Source: HGM20899 sp964615195
GTDB taxonomy: Bacteria > Pseudomonadota > Gammaproteobacteria > Enterobacterales > Succinivibrionaceae
NCBI GenBank assembly: GCA_964615195.1
Contig: CAZTNG010000082.1
Location: 1-9,450 of the forward strand
DNA: 9,450 bases
Direction: 5' to 3'
The position numbers and the translations under genes were made by a program. The first letter of the stretch is position 1. Each line of letters opens with the position of its first letter. Under the pieces are notes generated by a model, which searched no databases, was not told the DNA's origin, and saw nothing but the letters and a program-made list of their open reading frames with translations. This document shows, piece by piece, positions 5,823 through 9,450 of this stretch.

Positions 5823-7259
5823 TTATTCTTTACATGAATTCATTATTTTTTTTACAACATTTGACGTTGAACACCCATCTTTAAAGCTTAAAATTTTAAC
5901 TTCTCCACCATTTTCAGTAACTTCTTTAAAACCAGCAACTTCAGATGGTTTATAATCACCACCCTTAACTAAAATATTAGGCAGAACTTCCGCAATTAAA
6001 TCCCTAGGAGTATCTTCGGAAAAAGGAACTACCCAATCTACTGACTTTAAATTAGCTAATATATTCATTCTTTCGTCTAAAGGATTTATAGGTCTTGTTG
6101 GCCCTTTTAATCTAGAAACTGATTCGTCAGAGTTTACAGCTACAATAAGCTTATCGCCTAGCGCTGCAGCTTCATTCAAATATTGAACATGCCCTGCATG
6201 CAAAATATCAAAACACCCATTTGTCATAACAACACACTGGCCATTAGCTTTTGCATCGCGTACAGCTTCAACTAATTGTTGCTTTGAAACAACCCCTGTA
6301 ATTTTTGATTTATGTGCTGACATTGCATTAGCTAGTTCTGTTGGAGAAACAATAGATGTTCCAACTTTACCTACGACGATACCAGCGGCTTTATTTGCCA
6401 AAGCACAAGCTTCTGGTAATTGACACCCAGCAGCAAGAGATGCTGCAAGAGTACCAATAACAGTATCTCCTGCACCAGTTACATCGTACACTTCCTTTGC
6501 TTCAGTAGGCAACGAGATAGGATCAAAACCATGTCTAATTAAAGTCATTCCATTTTCAGATCTTGTTACCAACAATGAATCAATATCATATTCTGCAATT
6601 AGCTTAAGACCTTTCTTAACCAAATCATCTTCACTTGTAACTTTACCAACAACCGCCTCAAATTCACTCATATTAGGTGTTAATAAAGATGCACCTCTAT
6701 ATTTCTCGAAATCTGTACCTTTAGGATCAATCAATACAGGAATACCTTCAGACTTTGCTATTTCAATCATTCGAGTAATTGAACTCAATGCACCTTTAGC
6801 ATAATCTGAACAAACAACAACTTTTGCTTTTTTTATGCAATCTCTCACCTTAGAAAGAATAGGAGCTTGATCTGTATTTTTAAAATCTTCTTCAAAATCT
6901 AATCTTATGAGTTGCTGACCTCTACTAATTACTCTTAATTTTGTTATAGTAGGTAAATCATTAGAAACTACAAAAGATGTGTTAACACTTGCACTTTTAA
7001 GATATTCCTCCAATTCATAACCAGCTTCATCCTTACCGATAATTCCAATTAACCTACATGGAGCACCTAAGGCAGAGATATTTAATGCTACATTTGCAGC
7101 ACCACCAGCTCTATCTTCTTTTTCATTAACCTTAACAATAGGAACTGGAGCCTCTGGAGAAATTCTACTGCTAGAACCTTTCCAATATCGATCAAGCATT
7201 ACATCACCGATAACAAGAACTGAAGCACTAGAAAACTGAGGTAAAGATAAACAAGTCAT
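5823..7259 (-). CDS. hldE: Bifunctional heptose-7-phosphate kinase / heptose-1-phosphate adenylyltransferase HldE
   Basis: HldE performs two steps in making ADP-heptose for the LPS inner core: phosphorylation of D-glycero-beta-D-manno-heptose 7-phosphate at C1, and, after GmhB removes the C7 phosphate, transfer of AMP to C1. The N-terminal ribokinase/PfkB domain (about 1-318) shows the substrate motif GGAANVA at 52-58, IDPKGTDF at 177-184 and the anion-hole motif DVTGAGDT at 259-266 with catalytic D265. The C-terminal nucleotidyltransferase domain (about 345-478) shows HAGH at 354-357 and KGGDYKP at 432-438. Length (478) matches E. coli HldE (477), so the fusion is intact. The Shine-Dalgarno is weak (TTGGA about eight bases upstream), but the start agrees with E. 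coli in position. It is transcribed alone, convergent with the 150-residue gene. Confidence 0.97.
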   Translation of the reverse strand: MTCLSLPQFSSASVLVIGDVMLDRYWKGSSSRISPEAPVPIVKVNEKEDRAGGAANVALNISALGAPCRLIGIIGKDEAGYELEEYLKSASVNTSFVVSNDLPTITKLRVISRGQQLIRLDFEEDFKNTDQAPILSKVRDCIKKAKVVVCSDYAKGALSSITRMIEIAKSEGIPVLIDPKGTDFEKYRGASLLTPNMSEFEAVVGKVTSEDDLVKKGLKLIAEYDIDSLLVTRSENGMTLIRHGFDPISLPTEAKEVYDVTGAGDTVIGTLAASLAAGCQLPEACALANKAAGIVVGKVGTSIVSPTELANAMSAHKSKITGVVSKQQLVEAVRDAKANGQCVVMTNGCFDILHAGHVQYLNEAAALGDKLIVAVNSDESVSRLKGPTRPINPLDERMNILANLKSVDWVVPFSEDTPRDLIAEVLPNILVKGGDYKPSEVAGFKEVTENGGEVKILSFKDGCSTSNVVKKIMNSCKE

Positions 7260-7293
7260 AAAATATCCAAAAGGTATCTAAAGTATTACTCAA

Positions 7294-7321
7294 ATTATAA
7301 TTGATTGTGCATAAATAACAA
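7294..7321 (-). promoter_or_regulatory. Predicted hldE promoter
   Basis: On the minus strand, TTGTTA (plus-strand 7316-7321) and a perfect TATAAT (plus-strand 7294-7299) are separated by 16 bases. The implied leader is about 30 bases. The dyad at 7376-7393 lies about 55 bases upstream of the -35. Confidence 0.55.
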
Positions 7322-7375
7322 GAGTTACAGATTTTGATAAATGCAAAAACGTTAATATTACATTATTTTTTTTGT

Positions 7376-7393
7376 TTACATTTCTTCATGTAA
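7376..7393. promoter_or_regulatory. Operator-like dyad TTACA-N8-TGTAA
   Basis: TTACAT at 7376-7381 and ATGTAA at 7388-7393 are exact inverted copies. Written as TTACA-N8-TGTAA, the site has the same half-sites and spacing as the dyad at 2429-2446 over the predicted metN promoter. No known regulator is assigned. Confidence 0.4.
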
Positions 7394-7547
7394 TCTTATG
7401 ATTTTAATAATTGTATTACATTGATATGATTGCAATTAAATATAGTATCAAATCGAGAATTTGAAAATTTTTCAGAAATATTATATTTTCTAATAATCCT
7501 TTAACTTTGTTTATTATTAACAGATAAATTTTTAATAATAGATTTTA

Positions 7548-7561
7548 ATGTAACGTTACAT
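7548..7561. promoter_or_regulatory. Perfect 14-bp palindrome ATGTAACGTTACAT
   Basis: This is a perfect palindrome with a central CG, in a setting otherwise almost free of CG. The half-site TGTAA and central CG recall LacI/GalR-family operators, but those usually have one extra base on each side of the CG, so the match is imperfect. It lies on the porter side of the intergenic region. Confidence 0.45.
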
Positions 7562-7638
7562 ATACAGTTAATATATATTTGTGTAATTTTCATGAATATA
7601 GTGTAATAATTTTCATTTTAGCTATTAATCACATTTTT

Positions 7639-7738
7639 NNNNNNNNNNNNNNNNNNNNNNNNNNNNNNNNNNNNNNNNNNNNNNNNNNNNNNNNNNNNNN
7701 NNNNNNNNNNNNNNNNNNNNNNNNNNNNNNNNNNNNNN
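7639..7738. other. Assembly gap, 100 N
   Basis: Exactly 100 undetermined bases, a conventional length for a scaffold gap of unknown size. The left edge ends in TTTTT and the right edge begins AAAAA. The distance between hldE and the porter, and whether another gene lies between them, cannot be known from this window. Confidence 0.98.
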
Positions 7739-7790
7739 AAAAATAATTTTAACAATTCTAATTTATAAATTTTATTCAAAGTGAGGACTT

Positions 7791-9230
7791 ATGAGTTCAG
7801 TATCTTCTAATTCGGGTGCAAAAACTGTATTTTGGGTTTGCTTCCTTGCAGCTTTAGCTGGTTTACTATTCGGTATAGACATCGGTGTAATTGCCCAAGC
7901 TAAAGAATTTATCATTACAGATTTAAAACTTTCTGAAAACGAAATATCATGGGTAGTTGGCTCAATGATGGGTGGTGCCGCCATTGGTGCCATTGGTGCA
8001 GGTTTCCTAACCCGCAGACTTGGTCGTAAAATTTCGCTAATCTTAGGTGCTTTGCTATTTTTAATCGGTGCAATGGGTTGTGCTTTATCATGGGATGCAA
8101 CTTCATTAATTTGTTTCCGTATTACACTTGGTGTTGCTATTGGTATTGCTTCATTTACTGCTCCTTTGTATTTATCAGAAGTAGCTCCACAGTCTATCCG
8201 TGGTACTATGATTTCAATGTATCAGTTAATGATCACAATTGGTATTTTAGTAGCATTCCTTTCAAATGCTGCAATTAGAGGCTCTACCTATATTGAAGGT
8301 GTTGAAGGTGTAGCAACTGACTATCTATTTACAGTAAGTACAAGTTGGAGATGGATGCTTGGTGTTACAGCAATCCCTGCAACAATATTCCTTTTAGGTG
8401 TATTTACCCTACCTCGTTCACCTAGATGGTTAGTTTCTGTTGGTCGTTCAGAACAAGCTTTTGAAGTGTTAAAGCACATTCGTGGTAGCGAAGAAGATGC
8501 ACAGAAAGAAGTTAATGAAATCATTGATACAGTTAATAACAAACAAAGTGGTGGTTTTAATTTCTTCCTCAACAACAAAAATTTCCGTCGCACTGTAATT
8601 TTAGGTGTGGTTTTACAGATTGCTCAACAATTAACAGGTATGAACGTAATCATGTATTACGGCCCTGAATTGATTAAGAGTGCAGGTTTTGTAAGCGCAT
8701 CAGCACAAGATTGGGGTACAGTAATGTTTGGTTTAACTAATGTGTTAGCAACATTTATTGCAATATATTTAGTTGACAAATGGGGACGTAAGCCAATTTT
8801 AATTCTAGGCTTTATAATCATGGCAATTTCTCTCGGTGCTGTTGCATTATTGATGAGCATGACCCCTACTGGTATTTTAAGCTATCTTGCAATTGCTTTT
8901 GTATTGTTATTCATCATCTGCTTTGCATTCTCTGCTGGTCCTTTAATTTGGGTATTATGTTCAGAAATCCAACCATTAAGTGGCCGCGACTTTGGTATAA
9001 CCTGTTCAACTGGTACAAATTGGATTGCAAATATGATTGTAGGCGCAAGCTTCCTTACATTATTAAATCACTTTGGTGCATCAGGAACAATGTTAATGTA
9101 TGCAGGATTCTGTGTAGTATCAATTTTCGTAACAATGTTCTTTGTTCCAGAAACAAAGGGTGTATCACTCGAACATCTTGAAAAGAACCTAATGAATGGT
9201 GCTAAATTAAAAGATTTAGGCAAATTATAA
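7791..9230 (+). CDS. galP: GalP/AraE-type MFS sugar:proton symporter
   Basis: This inner-membrane 12-helix transporter of the sugar porter family imports a hexose or pentose with a proton. Family marks include AGLLFGIDIGVI at 23-34 with the proton-coupling Asp (D30, the counterpart of XylE D27), RRLGRK at 75-80, PRSPRWL at 208-214, QQLTGMN at 279-285, DKWGRK at 329-334, GPLIWVLCSEIQPL at 383-396 and PETKG at 453-457. It resembles E. coli GalP (galactose/glucose) slightly more than AraE, including FGITCST and the SLEHLEKNLM tail, so galactose or glucose is likely and arabinose possible. Two differences stand out: QAKEF replaces GALPF after helix 1, and the helix 5-6 loop is about 18 residues longer than in GalP. 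GAGGA at 7783-7787 supports the start. The promoter may lie in or beyond the gap. A terminator follows; the gene is monocistronic. Confidence 0.92.
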   Translation: MSSVSSNSGAKTVFWVCFLAALAGLLFGIDIGVIAQAKEFIITDLKLSENEISWVVGSMMGGAAIGAIGAGFLTRRLGRKISLILGALLFLIGAMGCALSWDATSLICFRITLGVAIGIASFTAPLYLSEVAPQSIRGTMISMYQLMITIGILVAFLSNAAIRGSTYIEGVEGVATDYLFTVSTSWRWMLGVTAIPATIFLLGVFTLPRSPRWLVSVGRSEQAFEVLKHIRGSEEDAQKEVNEIIDTVNNKQSGGFNFFLNNKNFRRTVILGVVLQIAQQLTGMNVIMYYGPELIKSAGFVSASAQDWGTVMFGLTNVLATFIAIYLVDKWGRKPILILGFIIMAISLGAVALLMSMTPTGILSYLAIAFVLLFIICFAFSAGPLIWVLCSEIQPLSGRDFGITCSTGTNWIANMIVGASFLTLLNHFGASGTMLMYAGFCVVSIFVTMFFVPETKGVSLEHLEKNLMNGAKLKDLGKL

Positions 9231-9253
9231 TTTGTTCTAATATATTTTAAGTT

Positions 9254-9278
9254 AAGGCGTGTATTAATTACACGCCTT
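9254..9278 (+). terminator. Intrinsic terminator of the sugar porter gene
   Basis: AAGGCGTGTA at 9254-9263 pairs perfectly with TACACGCCTT at 9269-9278 around a five-base loop, and TAATTTTTTC follows. It lies 23 bases after the stop. Its outer eight base pairs are identical to those of the terminator at 656-683. Confidence 0.9.
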
Positions 9279-9333
9279 TAATTTTTTCAATTAAGAATTT
9301 TTATTATAATAAGATAAATTTATAAACTACAAC

Positions 9334-9355
9334 GTTACTATTTTGTTACTATTCT
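9334..9355 (+). repeat. Tandem 11-bp direct repeat, response-regulator-like site
   Basis: GTTACTATTTT at 9334-9344 is followed directly by GTTACTATTCT at 9345-9355, differing at one position. GTTA-N7-GTTA is the spacing of ArcA sites and of OmpR-family boxes in general. A TATAAT-like element lies a little downstream (near 9385). The gene it might control would begin beyond the window. The rest of 9279-9450 is AT-rich and shows no gene. Confidence 0.4.
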
Positions 9356-9450
9356 AATATTAGACCCACTATTTAATTATTTAATTATAATCAATAACTT
9401 ACATAATAAATTTTCAATAAAATCATTAAAAAAATAATTTTTTATAATTC

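Larger units (their letters stand above)
7260..7638. other. Intergenic region upstream of hldE and the sugar porter
   Basis: No gene is visible. The stretch holds the hldE promoter, a dyad TTACA-N8-TGTAA at 7376-7393, a perfect 14-bp palindrome at 7548-7561, and an ATCACATTT half-site resembling a CRP half-site at 7628-7636. A weak plus-strand promoter candidate (TTGTGT 7579-7584, 17 bases, TGTAAT 7602-7607) could drive the porter. Because an assembly gap follows, its distance from the porter start is not fixed. Confidence 0.5.

Noticed and set aside
7772..9181. Several short open frames on both strands inside the sugar porter gene
   Set aside because: All lie within a complete, highly conserved transporter gene, and their products look like out-of-frame translations.
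1..9450. A CRISPR array, toxin-antitoxin pair, defence island or other clearly new multi-gene system
   Set aside because: Apart from the HD protein and one unknown gene, the coding regions are recognised housekeeping genes in separate transcription units; no regularly spaced repeats or clustered accessory genes are present.

Overview
The window looks like a piece of a very AT-rich gammaproteobacterial chromosome. Four things point there: hldE (LPS inner-core heptose synthesis) and tolC show a Gram-negative envelope; tRNA-Gly(CCC) closely resembles E. coli glyU; the sugar porter resembles E. coli GalP almost throughout; and each transcription unit ends in a compact intrinsic terminator. The base composition and gene styles would fit the bee-gut Orbaceae (Gilliamella, Frischella, Schmidhempelia), but that is inference. 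A run of exactly 100 N at 7639-7738 marks a scaffold join in a draft assembly.

Layout. 92-613 (+): a small HD-domain hydrolase-like protein, convergent with metNI; the two share a bidirectional terminator at 656-683. 689-2384 (-): metN-metI, overlapping, encoding a methionine-type ABC importer ATPase and permease, with no metQ beside them. 2385-3143: about 760 bases without a gene, holding the metN promoter with an operator-like dyad and a cluster of 11-bp-phased repeats near 2760-2813. 3144-3217 (+): tRNA-Gly(CCC) with its own promoter. 3218-3484: tolC upstream region with inverted repeats. 3485-4795 (+): tolC, then a strong terminator. 4796-5268: a second long gene-free stretch. 5269-5721 (+): an unrecognised 150-residue protein. 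5823-7259 (-): hldE, convergent with it; a 32-nt perfect palindrome between them is a bidirectional terminator. 7260-7790: divergent regulatory region with palindromes, interrupted by the assembly gap. 7791-9230 (+): the galP-like proton/sugar symporter and its terminator. 9231-9450: AT-rich, with a tandem 11-bp repeat resembling an ArcA-type site.

The genes are mostly separate housekeeping units rather than one system: methionine uptake, tRNA, outer-membrane efflux (TolC), LPS heptose synthesis (HldE) and sugar uptake. tolC and hldE are also fairly near each other in E. coli K-12, so part of the layout may be old synteny. I found no CRISPR array, insertion sequence, phage gene or obvious defence system. 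The points that merit a second look are mainly regulatory: the same TTACA-N8-TGTAA dyad occurs upstream of metN and in the hldE/galP intergenic region, a 14-bp palindrome lies upstream of the porter, two sites carry 11-bp-phased repeats, two distant terminators share stem arms, and MetNI lacks a neighbouring MetQ.
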